From Streptomyces africanus (GTDB lineage Bacteria; Actinomycetota; Actinomycetes; Streptomycetales; Streptomycetaceae): 41,488 nucleotides of DNA. The translations under genes were made by a program, and so were the position numbers. Each line of letters begins with the position of its first letter. Position 1 is the stretch's first letter. The stretch spans positions 1-41,488 of the forward strand of contig NZ_MUKA01000247.1 in assembly GCF_002150735.1 (NCBI RefSeq), written 5' to 3'. Below are positions 6,716-14,636 of the stretch, piece after piece. Under the pieces are notes generated by a model that did not search any database, was not told where the DNA came from, and saw only the letters and a program-made list of their open reading frames with translations.

Positions 6716-8182
6716 CTACTTCCGCGCCGGCATCGGGATGTCCAGGATCACCCGGGTGCCGCGCTCAGGGGCCGGGACCATGTCGAAGGTTCCCCCCAAC
6801 TCGCCCTCCACCAGGGTGCGCACGATCTGGAGACCGAGATTGCCCGCGGTCTGCGGATCGAAGCCTTCCGGAAGGCCGACGCCGTCGTCCTGGACGGTGA
6901 CCAGCAGGCGGGCCTCCTTGGACGTACCGCCACGGACCGCCGACACCTCGACCGTGCCGGTGTCGCCCTCGCGGAAGCCGTGCTCCAACGCGTTCTGCAG
7001 CACCTCGGTCAGCACCATCGACAGCGGCGTGGCGACCTCGGCGTCGAGGATGCCGAAGCGGCCGGTGCGCCGGCCGGCGACCTTGCCCGGGGAGATCTCC
7101 GCGACCATGGCCAGGACGCGGTCGGCGATCTCGTCGAACTCCACGCGCTCGTCCAGGTTCTGGGAGAGCGTCTCGTGCACGATCGCAATCGATCCAACGC
7201 GTCGCACCGCCTCCTCCAGGGCCTCGCGGCCACGGTCGGACTCGATGCGCCGCGCCTGGAGGCGGAGCAGGGCCGCCACCGTCTGGAGGTTGTTCTTGAC
7301 GCGGTGGTGGATCTCCCGGATCGTCGCGTCCTTGGTGATCAACTCGCGTTCGCGGCGGCGCAGTTCGGTGACGTCGCGGAGCAGGACGAGGGAACCGATG
7401 CGGGTGCCCTTGGGACTGAGCGGGATCGCGCGGAACTGGATGACGCCGTCGGTGGCCTCGATCTCGAACTCGCGCGGCGCCCAGCCGCTGGCGACCTTGG
7501 CGAGCGCCTCGTCCACCGGCCCCCTGGTCGGGGCGAGTTCGGCGGTGGTCCTGCCCAGGTGCTGGCCGACGAGGTCGGAGGCGAGGCCGAGGCGGTGGTA
7601 GGCGGACAGCGCGTTCGGGGAGGCGTACTGGACGAGGCCCTCGGCGTCGAGCCGGATCAGGCCGTCGCCCACCCGGGGGGAGGCGTCCATGTCGAGCTGC
7701 TGGTTCGCGAACGGGAAGGAGCCGGCCGCGATCATCTGCGCGAGGTCGGAGGCGCTCTGGAGATAGGTGAGCTCCAGGCGGCTCGGGGTGCGCACGGTGA
7801 GGAGGTTGGTGTTGCGCGCGATGACACCGAGGACGCGGCCCTCGCGCCGTACGGGGATCGACTCGACCCGGACGGGCACCTCCTCGCGCCACTCCGGGTC
7901 CCCCTCGCGCACGATGCGACCCTCGTCGAGGGCGGCGTCCAGCATCGGGCGGCGGCCACGCGGGACGAGGTGGCCCACCATGTCGTCCTGGTAGGACGTC
8001 GGACCGGTGTTGGGCCGCATCTGCGCGACGGACACGTACCGCGTGCCGTCGCTGGTGGGGACCCACAGCACCAGGTCGGCGAAGGAGAGGTCGGAGAGCA
8101 GTTGCCACTCCGAGACCAGCAGGTGGAGCCACTCGAGATCGGTGTCGTCGAGGGTGGTGTGCTGGCGTACGAGTTCGTTCAT
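6716..8182 (-). CDS. pdtaS: PdtaS-like cytosolic sensor histidine kinase (HisKA_2 family)
   Basis: A 488-residue soluble kinase without membrane segments. An N-terminal GAF-like histidine-kinase sensor domain spans ~1-150 and a PAS domain ~180-285 (LIRLDAEGLVQYASPNALSAYHRLG). The HisKA_2 phosphoacceptor helix IHHRVKNNLQTVAALLRLQARR is at ~297-318. The HATPase domain shows an N box (TEVLQNALEHGF), G1 (DDGVGLPEGF) and G2 (GNLGLQIVRTL). This architecture and its place beside wblE match M. tuberculosis Rv3220c PdtaS beside whiB1. PdtaS signals to the ANTAR RNA-binding regulator PdtaR, which is not encoded here. ATG 8182 is preferred; GTG 8191 is possible. Neither has a good Shine-Dalgarno sequence. 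Confidence 0.9.
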   Translation of the reverse strand: MNELVRQHTTLDDTDLEWLHLLVSEWQLLSDLSFADLVLWVPTSDGTRYVSVAQMRPNTGPTSYQDDMVGHLVPRGRRPMLDAALDEGRIVREGDPEWREEVPVRVESIPVRREGRVLGVIARNTNLLTVRTPSRLELTYLQSASDLAQMIAAGSFPFANQQLDMDASPRVGDGLIRLDAEGLVQYASPNALSAYHRLGLASDLVGQHLGRTTAELAPTRGPVDEALAKVASGWAPREFEIEATDGVIQFRAIPLSPKGTRIGSLVLLRDVTELRRRERELITKDATIREIHHRVKNNLQTVAALLRLQARRIESDRGREALEEAVRRVGSIAIVHETLSQNLDERVEFDEIADRVLAMVAEISPGKVAGRRTGRFGILDAEVATPLSMVLTEVLQNALEHGFREGDTGTVEVSAVRGGTSKEARLLVTVQDDGVGLPEGFDPQTAGNLGLQIVRTLVEGELGGTFDMVPAPERGTRVILDIPMPARK

Positions 8183-8283
8183 GGAGGGCACGTGAGCGAG
8201 CGTACCCGGGGGTTTGTACGGCTCTGAAATGTACCGGCCCGGACAAGTACGGGCTCCTGGAACACCCGCGGGCCGCGGCGCCT

Positions 8284-8450
8284 GAGAGGGACCCTCAACC
8301 CTCTCGGCACCGCAGCCCGGAGCAGCATCGGCCGTGGGGTGTGCGGTCCCGGTCGGCCGAAGGACGAGGAGCCGGGCAGTCAGGGCAGAGAGCCTCGGTT
8401 CCTCGGTCCGCCTTCCTGTGCGGGGAAGGCGGAGGCTGGTGCGCGCTGCA
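8284..8450 (-). ncRNA. Probable small RNA scr5239 (extent inferred)
   Basis: S. coelicolor has a conserved, DasR-dependent 159-nt sRNA, scr5239, in the gap between SCO5238 and SCO5239. This is the equivalent gap (8192-8566). On the minus strand a dre-like site at 8471-8486 is followed by a 9-bp perfect hairpin with 7-nt loop (8408-8432) and then by GAGAGGG/CCCTCTC (8284-8305), which would make a suitable terminator. From dre to that hairpin leaves room for ~160 nt. Strand and ends are my inference; the 5' end is not visible as a clear promoter. Known targets in S. coelicolor include dagA, metE and PEP carboxykinase mRNAs. Confidence 0.5.
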
Positions 8451-8470
8451 CACGCGCTCTCATCACGCAT

Positions 8471-8486
8471 TGTGGACTAGACCACT
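8471..8486. promoter_or_regulatory. DasR-type dre operator in the pdtaS/tetR gap
   Basis: TGTGGACTAGACCACT matches 12 of 16 positions of the dre consensus ACTGGTCTAGACCAGT, including the whole CTAGACCA right core. It is the only recognisable operator in this 375-bp gap and sits upstream of the likely scr5239 start. DasR control of that sRNA is established in S. coelicolor. Confidence 0.72.
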
Positions 8487-8540
8487 CGTGGGTGTCCATG
8501 CGTTGGAGGCTGTTCGTTGTTGTTATTTATCCGACGGCTC

Positions 8541-8556
8541 GGACGCGCCAGCGTCC
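8541..8556 (-). terminator. Short hairpin after the TetR gene
   Basis: GGACGC (8541-8546), loop GCCA, GCGTCC (8551-8556), 11 bp beyond the tetR stop on the minus strand. Confidence 0.5.
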
Positions 8557-8566
8557 TCCCCGCACC

Positions 8567-9283
8567 CTAACCCGTGTGGGTTCCTGTGCGGGGCCAGATG
8601 GACATGGCAATTTCCGCGACCCTCTCCAGTTCCTCCCGGCTCGCCCCGTCCCGCGCCTGTTGCGACATGCCCTGGATCATCGCTCCGGTGTACCGGGCCA
8701 GGGCCGCGGCGTCGGCGCCCGGGGGCAGCACGCCGGCGGCGGCATCGGCCCGGATACGGCTCTCGAACGCGGCGATGTTGGCATTGCGGCGGTCCCGCAG
8801 CGACTGTTCGACCTCGGGGGTCGAGCAGTTCGCGGCGGCGTGGACGACGAGGCAGCCGTGCGGGTGGCCGGGTTCGGTGTACGCGGTGGCGGCCTCGCGC
8901 AGCGTGCGCTCGACGGCGTCCCGGGCGGTGGGTTCCTCGGCGAGGGCCCGGTCCGTGAACGAGCCGTACCTCGTGCCGTAGACCTGCACGACCTCCTCGA
9001 AGAGGGACTGCTTGTCGCCGAAAGCCGCGTAGAGGCTGGGGGCACCTATGTCCATGACGCGGGTGAGGTCGGAGACGGACGTGGCCTCGTAGCCGTGCTC
9101 CCAGAAGGCAAGGAGTGCCTTCTCCAGGGCGGTCTCGCGGTCGAAGGAGCGGGGGCGCCCGCGCGGCCTTCCCTTGACCTTGCCCGCCGGGGTTCCGTCG
9201 CTCTTGCCCGCCGCGGTTCCGTCGCTCTTGCTCGTCGCGGTTCCGTGTCTCTCGGCCCTCGCGGTCCCGTCGTCGTTCACCAT
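8567..9283 (-). CDS. TetR/AcrR-family repressor, divergent from an SDR gene
   Basis: About 238 residues. The N-terminal helix-turn-helix domain reads TALEKALLAFWEHGYEATSVSDLTRVMDIGAPSLYAAFGDKQSLFEEVV, preceded by a ~40-residue basic, low-complexity tail. That tail has repeats of the type K-S-D-G-T-x-A-G-K. The C-terminal domain carries HGCLVVHAAANCSTPEVE, seen in TetR subfamilies related to AcrR/NemR-like regulators. It is divergent from the SDR gene, and two palindromes in the 97-bp gap (9297-9308 and 9345-9356) are its likely operators. The start is uncertain (ATG 9283 or 9292; neither has a clear ribosome site). The effector is unknown. Confidence 0.85.
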   Translation of the reverse strand: MVNDDGTARAERHGTATSKSDGTAAGKSDGTPAGKVKGRPRGRPRSFDRETALEKALLAFWEHGYEATSVSDLTRVMDIGAPSLYAAFGDKQSLFEEVVQVYGTRYGSFTDRALAEEPTARDAVERTLREAATAYTEPGHPHGCLVVHAAANCSTPEVEQSLRDRRNANIAAFESRIRADAAAGVLPPGADAAALARYTGAMIQGMSQQARDGASREELERVAEIAMSIWPRTGTHTG

Positions 9284-9296
9284 GGAGTGCATTTTA

Positions 9297-9308
9297 TAGC
9301 GGCCACTA
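9297..9308. promoter_or_regulatory. TetR operator half 1
   Basis: TAGCGGCCACTA is an imperfect palindrome just upstream of the tetR start, overlapping the minus-strand -10-like CTATAA. It matches the site at 9345-9356, and both are followed by AGAAAAATG/AGGGAAATG, so the pair is a direct repeat 48 bp apart. Confidence 0.6.
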
Positions 9309-9344
9309 GAAAAATGTCGGCGAGCTGCTGTACGGTCATTTCTG

Positions 9345-9356
9345 TAGCGACCGCTA
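9345..9356. promoter_or_regulatory. TetR operator half 2
   Basis: TAGCGACCGCTA is a perfect 5-bp inverted repeat with a 2-bp centre, 25 bp before the SDR start codon. Confidence 0.62.
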
Positions 9357-9380
9357 GGGAAATGAGAAGGGGGCGCCGAC

Positions 9381-10133
9381 ATGGGCGTGCTCACGGGCAG
9401 GACGGCACTCGTCACGGGGGCGAGCAGGGGCATCGGGCGAGGAATCGCCGAGCGGCTGGGACGCGACGGCGCGCGGGTCGGGGTGCACTACGGCAGGAAC
9501 GAGGCGGCGGCGAAGGAGACGGTCGCGGCGATCGAGGCGGCGGGCGGATCGGCGTTCACGGTGGGCATGGAGCTGGGCCTGCCGGGCGATGCCGAGGCCC
9601 TGTGGGCGGAGTTCGACCGGCACGCGGACGGGCTGGACATCCTGGTGAACAACGCGGGGATCGGCACCACGCGCCCCATCCAGGAGCTGGACGAGCCGGA
9701 GTACGACAAGGTCTTCGCGGTGAACGTGAAGGCGCCGTTCTTCATACTCAAGCAGGGCATGAGCCGGCTGCGGGACGGCGGCCGGGTCGTCAACATCTCC
9801 TCGGGGCTGGCCCGGACGGCGGCGATGCCGGACAACATGGCGTACGCGATGACGAAGGGCGCGCTGGACGTCTTCTCGCGGGACCTGTCCAAGGTGCTGG
9901 GCCCTCGGGGCATCACGGTGAACTCGGTGGCGCCGGGGATCATCGACACGGACAACACGGACCCGCTGCTGCACGGCAGCGCCGACGGCTGGGCGAAGGC
10001 CGCGGCGTATTCGGCGCTGGGCGGGGTGGGAGAGCCGGCCGAAGTCGCCGACGTGGTGGCGTTCCTGGTCTCGGACGGGGGGCGGTGGATAACGGGGAGC
10101 TGGGTGGATGTGACGGGCGGTTCGCTCACCTAG
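9381..10133 (+). CDS. Short-chain dehydrogenase/reductase
   Basis: A 250-residue classical SDR. The cofactor motif TGASRGIG is at 12-19 and NNAG at 90-93. Catalytic S140/S141 (VVNISSG) and Y155-x3-K159 (YAMTK) are followed by the PG motif APGIIDTD. Overall it resembles 3-ketoacyl-ACP reductase-like SDRs using NADP(H). The substrate is unknown. It is probably the repressed target of the divergent TetR. A ribosome site (GAAGGGGG) precedes the ATG. The stop codon lies inside a 20-bp tandem repeat. Confidence 0.9.
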   Translation: MGVLTGRTALVTGASRGIGRGIAERLGRDGARVGVHYGRNEAAAKETVAAIEAAGGSAFTVGMELGLPGDAEALWAEFDRHADGLDILVNNAGIGTTRPIQELDEPEYDKVFAVNVKAPFFILKQGMSRLRDGGRVVNISSGLARTAAMPDNMAYAMTKGALDVFSRDLSKVLGPRGITVNSVAPGIIDTDNTDPLLHGSADGWAKAAAYSALGGVGEPAEVADVVAFLVSDGGRWITGSWVDVTGGSLT

Positions 10134-10182
10134 TCAACGGGGCGCTCGCCTGGTCAACGAGTCGCTCATGTAGTCAACGAGT
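10123..10182. repeat. Three tandem 20-bp repeats across two stop codons
   Basis: Units begin at 10123, 10143 and 10163, each starting CGCTC and containing GTCAACG. The SDR stop (10131-10133) lies in unit 1 and the stop of the opposing SIS gene (10174-10176) lies in unit 3. Units 2 and 3 differ at five positions or fewer. Confidence 0.8.
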
Positions 10183-11247
10183 CTCCGTCACCTTCGCCAG
10201 CGCCCGGGGCGCGTCCGGGTCCTGGCCGCGGGCGATGGTGACCTCGTAGGCCAGGAGCTGGAGGGGAATGATCTCCAGGACGGGCTGAATCTCCTCGGCG
10301 ACGTCCTCCGTCGGCAGGACGAAGCCGGCCGATGCCCGCTCGACCTGATGCCTGGGGCCGATGACGACCAGGTCGGCACCGCGTCCGCGCAGCCGGTCGA
10401 GGACCGGCTGGAGCGCTTCGCCGCCCTTGCCGTCGGTGACCACGGCGATGACCGGGGAGACGTTGTCGACCATGGCGAGCGGCCCGTGCAGCAGGTCGGC
10501 GCCGGAGTAGGAGAGGGCGGGGATGTAGCTGGTCTCCATCAGCTTGAGGGCGGCCTCCTTGGCCGTGGGATAGCCGTAGCCGCGCGAGGTGATCACCATG
10601 CGCTCGGCGAAGCGGTAGCGGGCGGCGAGAGTGCGCACCTCGTCCTGCCGGGCGAGCAGGTGCCCGGCGAGATCCGGCAGGACGTGCGCGGGCGCGCCGT
10701 CGCCGCCGCGCAGGCCCTCGACGAACAGGTAGAGCGCGAGAAGGGAGGCGGTGTACGTCTTGGTCGCGGGGAGTGCCTGCTCCGGTCCGGCCATGATGTC
10801 GATGTGGTACTCGGAGACGCCGGCGAGCGGTGAGTCCGGGTTGTTGGTGACGGCGAGCGTGATCGCACCGGCCTCGCGGGCGGCCCGCGTCGAGGCGACC
10901 AGGTCCGGAGAGCCGCCGGACTGGCTGACGGTGACGACGAGGACGTCCGTGAGGTCGGGCCGGGCGCCGTAGGCCGTGGTCGTGGACATCGAGGTGAGTC
11001 CGCAGGGCAGGCCGAGCCGGATCTCCAGGAGGTACTTGGCGTAGAGGGCGGCGTTGTCGGAGGTGCCGCGGGCGGTCAGCAGGACGAAGCGGGGAGCGCG
11101 GGCGGCGACCCGCTGTGCCACGTCCCGGATGGCGGGGGCGCCGTCGACCAGGATCCGGCGCAGGACGGCGGGTTGCTCCGCCATCTCCCGGGCCATGATC
11201 CGGCCCGGGCGCTCGCTGAGGGTGTCCGGTGTGGCGGCGGCGTTCAT
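10174..11247 (-). CDS. Double SIS-domain sugar-phosphate isomerase/deaminase-like protein
   Basis: A 357-residue protein equal to the isomerase half of GlmS without the glutaminase domain. The first SIS domain has LLTARGTSDNAALYAKYLLE and the SQSGGSPD phosphate loop. The second has TSRGYGYPTAKEAALKLMETSYIPALSYSGADLLHGPLAM, close to the GlmS fructose-6-phosphate site. Such proteins act on amino-sugar phosphates or fructosamine phosphates with free ammonia release rather than glutamine. ATG 11247 has a good ribosome site (GGAAGGAA). It is divergent from nagB over a 249-bp region holding a dre site, which suggests a role in amino-sugar metabolism. The exact reaction is unknown. Confidence 0.85.
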   Translation of the reverse strand: MNAAATPDTLSERPGRIMAREMAEQPAVLRRILVDGAPAIRDVAQRVAARAPRFVLLTARGTSDNAALYAKYLLEIRLGLPCGLTSMSTTTAYGARPDLTDVLVVTVSQSGGSPDLVASTRAAREAGAITLAVTNNPDSPLAGVSEYHIDIMAGPEQALPATKTYTASLLALYLFVEGLRGGDGAPAHVLPDLAGHLLARQDEVRTLAARYRFAERMVITSRGYGYPTAKEAALKLMETSYIPALSYSGADLLHGPLAMVDNVSPVIAVVTDGKGGEALQPVLDRLRGRGADLVVIGPRHQVERASAGFVLPTEDVAEEIQPVLEIIPLQLLAYEVTIARGQDPDAPRALAKVTETR

Positions 11248-11420
11248 GGCGCGGTTCCTTCCGGGGCGCGGGCAGATGCAGCTCCCATTCCACTCCCCCG
11301 CCCCGCGGAACGGCCACGCGGGACCGGTGCTGTTCACCTGCCGGAGACCTGCCCGGCACCGGGTGGCTGCCCCCCGTGGGACCGGCGGCCTTCACCCTGG
11401 GAGCGGCGCCCCCGCTCTGT

Positions 11421-11439
11421 TAGATTGGTCTAAACCACA
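11421..11439 (+). promoter_or_regulatory. nagB promoter -10 with overlapping dre operator
   Basis: TAGATT (11421-11426) is a good -10 for the principal sigma factor. ATTGGTCTAAACCACA (11424-11439) matches 12 of 16 dre consensus positions and overlaps it, so bound DasR would block initiation. The nagB GTG is 57 bp downstream. Confidence 0.72.
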
Positions 11440-11496
11440 CGACCCCTCCCGGGTCCGGTCCCAGTTGAGCATCCCTCTCAGATCGGCAGGCCCAGC

Positions 11497-12282
11497 GTGG
11501 AAGTTGTCATCGTTCCGGACGCCAAGGCCGGCGGCGAGCTCATCGCCGAGGCCATGGCCCAGCTGCTCCGGCGCAAGCCCGGCGCCCTGCTCGGCGTGGC
11601 GACCGGCTCGACGCCGCTGCCCGTGTACGAGGCGCTGGCGGCCAAGGTGCGCTCCGGTGCCGTGGACGTCACGCGGGCGCGGATAGCCCAGCTCGACGAG
11701 TACGTGGGGCTGCCCGCCGACCATCCGGAGTCGTACCGCTCGGTGCTGCGGCGTGAGGTGCTGGAGCCGCTCGGCATCGGGATGGACCAGTTCACGGGGC
11801 CGGACGGCACGGCCGAGGACGTCCAGGGCGCGTGCGAGGCCTACGACCAGGCGCTCGTGGACGCCGGGGGCGTGGACCTTCAGCTGCTCGGGATCGGGAC
11901 CGACGGGCACATAGGGTTCAACGAGCCATGCTCCTCGCTGGCGTCGCGGACGCGGATCAAGACGCTGACCGAGCAGACCCGGATCGACAACGCGCGCTTC
12001 TTCGACGGCGACATCGACCAGGTGCCGCACCACGTGATCACACAGGGCATCGGCACCATCCTGGAGGCCCGGCACCTGGTGCTGCTCGCCACGGGCGAGG
12101 GCAAGGCGGACGCGGTCGCGGCGACGGTGGAGGGACCGGTCGCCGCGGTGTGCCCCGCGTCCGCGCTCCAGCTCCACCCGCATGCGACCGTCGTGGTCGA
12201 CGAGGCCGCCGCGTCGAAGCTGAAGCTGGCGGACTACTTCCGGTACACCTACGCCAACAAGCCGGAGTGGCAGGGGATCTAG
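11497..12282 (+). CDS. nagB: Glucosamine-6-phosphate deaminase
   Basis: A 261-residue NagB. It converts glucosamine-6-phosphate to fructose-6-phosphate and ammonia, the last dedicated step of GlcNAc use. Family motifs are GVATGSTPLPVYEAL (33-47, phosphate loop), QLDEYVGL with D67 (general base) and GIGTDGHIGFNEP with D136 and H138. The start is GTG 11497. A dre site controls the promoter region. The 3' end converges on a small membrane protein gene with a 9-bp gap. Glucosamine-6-phosphate is also the inducer that releases DasR, so this enzyme shapes the signal. Confidence 0.95.
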   Translation: MEVVIVPDAKAGGELIAEAMAQLLRRKPGALLGVATGSTPLPVYEALAAKVRSGAVDVTRARIAQLDEYVGLPADHPESYRSVLRREVLEPLGIGMDQFTGPDGTAEDVQGACEAYDQALVDAGGVDLQLLGIGTDGHIGFNEPCSSLASRTRIKTLTEQTRIDNARFFDGDIDQVPHHVITQGIGTILEARHLVLLATGEGKADAVAATVEGPVAAVCPASALQLHPHATVVVDEAAASKLKLADYFRYTYANKPEWQGI

Positions 12283-12291
12283 GGCTTCTGC

Positions 12292-12816
12292 TTACAAGGC
12301 CTCGTCGTCGGCCGGCTCGTCCTGGGCTCGCAGGCCGGCCACCCACAGCGGCATGATCCAGTGGACGACGAGGACGGCGAGGAGGAGGGGTGCGGCGTAG
12401 GCCTTCGGGGCGTCGCCGTCGGCGCCGCCCGTGATCAGCAGGGCGATCGCCGCCGCGGCCAGGAGCAGGGTCGTCATGCGGTGGGCCCGGGCCAGGACGC
12501 GGCTGCGTTCCGCTGACTGCCGCTCGTCCAGTACATGTTCGCGCAGCTCCAGCAGACCCCGGGTGGCGCCGTTGATGACGCCGGTCGCGACCATCCAGGG
12601 AAGCAGCAGCACCGCCGTCGCGGCGACGGGCCACAGCGGCTCGCCCTTGGCGAGGAGGAAGTGGGTCATCAGTGCGCCGATGGCCACGGTGAGGGTGATG
12701 TGCGCGGCGACGGCCAGGCGCCGGCGAGCCGCCGTGGCGTACCAGACCTGGCCGCGGCGGTCGTTCATGAGCCGCAGCATGCTCCGGTCGTAGCGGGTCA
12801 AGCGTGTCGTCGTCAT
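12292..12816 (-). CDS. Membrane protein paired with an XRE regulator
   Basis: 174 residues with four hydrophobic segments (two around 33-75, two around 115-160). A conserved-looking charged stretch, TRGLLELREHVLDERQSAERSRVLARAHR, lies between the pairs. This organisation resembles DUF2178-like proteins that are co-encoded with small XRE repressors. ATG 12816 overlaps the XRE stop (ATGA), so the two genes are translationally coupled. Function unknown. Confidence 0.75.
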   Translation of the reverse strand: MTTTRLTRYDRSMLRLMNDRRGQVWYATAARRRLAVAAHITLTVAIGALMTHFLLAKGEPLWPVAATAVLLLPWMVATGVINGATRGLLELREHVLDERQSAERSRVLARAHRMTTLLLAAAAIALLITGGADGDAPKAYAAPLLLAVLVVHWIMPLWVAGLRAQDEPADDEAL

Positions 12817-13061
12817 GGCTGGTTCCTCCCGTAGACCTCGTCCGTGAGCGGCCGGAACGGTTCGAGGGAGAACAGGGCCTCGACCGGCAGATCGAAGAAC
12901 TTCGAGATCCTCAAGGCCAGGTCGAGGCTCGGGTTGTACTGCCCTCGCTCGATGTAGCCGATGGTCTGGTAGTGGGCTCCCACTGCCTCGGCCAGGCTCT
13001 GGCGCGACACCTTCCGTTCGGCGCGCACCACGGCCAACCTGTTGTGCACCTGCTCGCTCAT
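12813..13061 (-). CDS. XRE-family HTH regulator
   Basis: An 82-residue Cro/CI-type repressor. The helix-turn-helix lies in NRLAVVRAERKVSRQSLAEAVGAHYQTIGYIERGQYNPSLDLALRISKFFDLPVEALFSLEPF. It resembles small YgzD/HipB-like regulators found in front of membrane-protein genes. It starts 30 bp after the dasD stop on the same strand, next to an A/T-rich stretch (TTATAC directly before the ATG), so it could be read either from dasD or from its own start. Confidence 0.85.
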   Translation of the reverse strand: MSEQVHNRLAVVRAERKVSRQSLAEAVGAHYQTIGYIERGQYNPSLDLALRISKFFDLPVEALFSLEPFRPLTDEVYGRNQP

Positions 13062-13091
13062 GTATAAGAAGTACTACATTCGGAGGCAGCT

Positions 13092-14627
13092 CTACAACCC
13101 GGCGATCACCTCGGCCGCCGCCCGGCCGCAGACGCGGGCCGCGCCGTGGGTGGCGATGTGGAGGGCGCCGCGGGGTGCGGCCTGGGGGACGCCCATCTCG
13201 ACCACGATGGTGTCGGGTCGGGCAGCCAGCAGGGTGCCGAGGGCCGAGGCCATCCAGGGGTGGCGGTGTTCGTCGCGGACGACGGCGACGATGCGGCGCG
13301 GACCGGCGGCCTCGAGTGCCGCCCGTCCGGCGCTCTCACCGGCTGCGGCCGCGGTCTCGTTGCCGTCCCCCGCCGAGAAGCTGCCCGTCACCGTGCCGGG
13401 CAGGAGGTGGACGAGCTCGGCGGCGATGCCCCAGGGGGTCTCGTCGCCCACCGCGATGTTGGCGACGGGTGTGAGGGCGGCGACGTAGGGGGGTTCGGTG
13501 AGGGGCTTGAAGGTATCCGGGCTGCCCAGGCCCGGGGCGACGGTGACCGTGAGGGCGCGGCGGGCGGCGTGCAGGCCGATCTCGCTGCCGGGGATCTCCT
13601 CGGGAGCGCGGCCGGCCGTGCTCGCCCAGCGGGCCAGCCACCGGACCCGGTCCGCGGCCTCGGCCAGGCGTTCCTCGGGCAGTTCGCCCGCGCGTACCGC
13701 CGCGACCAGGGCGTCGCGCAGGCGCCGTACGGTCGCGTCGTCGGCCAGGCCGCCGCCCACGCAGATCGCGTCGGCGCCGGCGGCGACGGCGAGGACGCTG
13801 CCGCGTTCGATGCCGTAGGTGCCCGCGATGGCCCGCATCTCCATGCCGTCGGTGACGATGAGCCCGTCGTAGCCGAGTTCGCCGCGCAGCAGCCCGGTCA
13901 GGATGCGGTGGGAGAGGGTGGCCGGGCGGTCGGGGTCCAGGGCCGGGACCAGGATGTGGGCGCTCATCACGGCCCGGCTGCCGGCGGCGATGGCCGCGCG
14001 GAACGGGGTGAGTTCGCGGTCGGCCAGCACGTCCGCGGGGACGTCGATGCGCGGGAGGGCGTGGTGGGAGTCGACGGCCGTGTCGCCGTGGCCCGGGAAG
14101 TGCTTGGTGCAGGCGGCGACTCCGGCCGACTGCAGGCCCGTCACGTACGCGGCGGTGTGCCGTGCGGCCAGGTCGGTGTCGGCGCCGAAGGAGCGGACAC
14201 CGATCACCGGGTTGCGCGGGTCGGAGTTCACGTCGGCGGACGGGGCCCAGTTGAGGTTCACGCCGCAGGACGCGAGACGGCGGCCCAGTTCGTGGGCGAC
14301 CTCTCGCGTCAGCTCCACGTCGTCCACCGCGCCGAGGGCGTGGTTGCCCGGGAAGGAGGAGCCGGTCCGCACCTCCAGGCGCGTGACGTCACCGCCTTCC
14401 TCGTCGATCGCGACCAGGACGTCGTCGCGCTCGGCCCGCAGTTGGGCGGTCAGTTCGGCCAGTTGGCCGGGCGAGGCGATGTTGCGGCCGAACAGGCCGA
14501 CGGAGGCGAGGCCCTCGCCGAGCCGGCGCAGCAGCCAGTCGGGGGCGGTGGTTCCGGTGAAGCCGGGCTGGAGGACCGTCAGGGCGTCACGCGTGAGCGT
14601 GTCGGTACCGCCGGCGAGTGTCGTCAT
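13092..14627 (-). CDS. dasD: Beta-N-acetylglucosaminidase DasD (GH3)
   Basis: A 511-residue glycoside hydrolase family 3 enzyme of the NagZ type. KHFPGHGDTAVDSHHALP (175-192) contains the GH3 NagZ loop with the D186/H188 acid-base pair. LIVTDGMEM holds the nucleophile D260. A second domain (~340-511) follows. There is no signal peptide, so it acts in the cytoplasm on chitobiose or N-acetylglucosaminides imported by DasABC and releases GlcNAc. It is separated from dasC by 9 bp and belongs to the same operon. In S. coelicolor DasD is the named neighbour of dasABC. Confidence 0.92.
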   Translation of the reverse strand: MTTLAGGTDTLTRDALTVLQPGFTGTTAPDWLLRRLGEGLASVGLFGRNIASPGQLAELTAQLRAERDDVLVAIDEEGGDVTRLEVRTGSSFPGNHALGAVDDVELTREVAHELGRRLASCGVNLNWAPSADVNSDPRNPVIGVRSFGADTDLAARHTAAYVTGLQSAGVAACTKHFPGHGDTAVDSHHALPRIDVPADVLADRELTPFRAAIAAGSRAVMSAHILVPALDPDRPATLSHRILTGLLRGELGYDGLIVTDGMEMRAIAGTYGIERGSVLAVAAGADAICVGGGLADDATVRRLRDALVAAVRAGELPEERLAEAADRVRWLARWASTAGRAPEEIPGSEIGLHAARRALTVTVAPGLGSPDTFKPLTEPPYVAALTPVANIAVGDETPWGIAAELVHLLPGTVTGSFSAGDGNETAAAAGESAGRAALEAAGPRRIVAVVRDEHRHPWMASALGTLLAARPDTIVVEMGVPQAAPRGALHIATHGAARVCGRAAAEVIAGL

Positions 14628-14636
14628 CGGGTGGGG

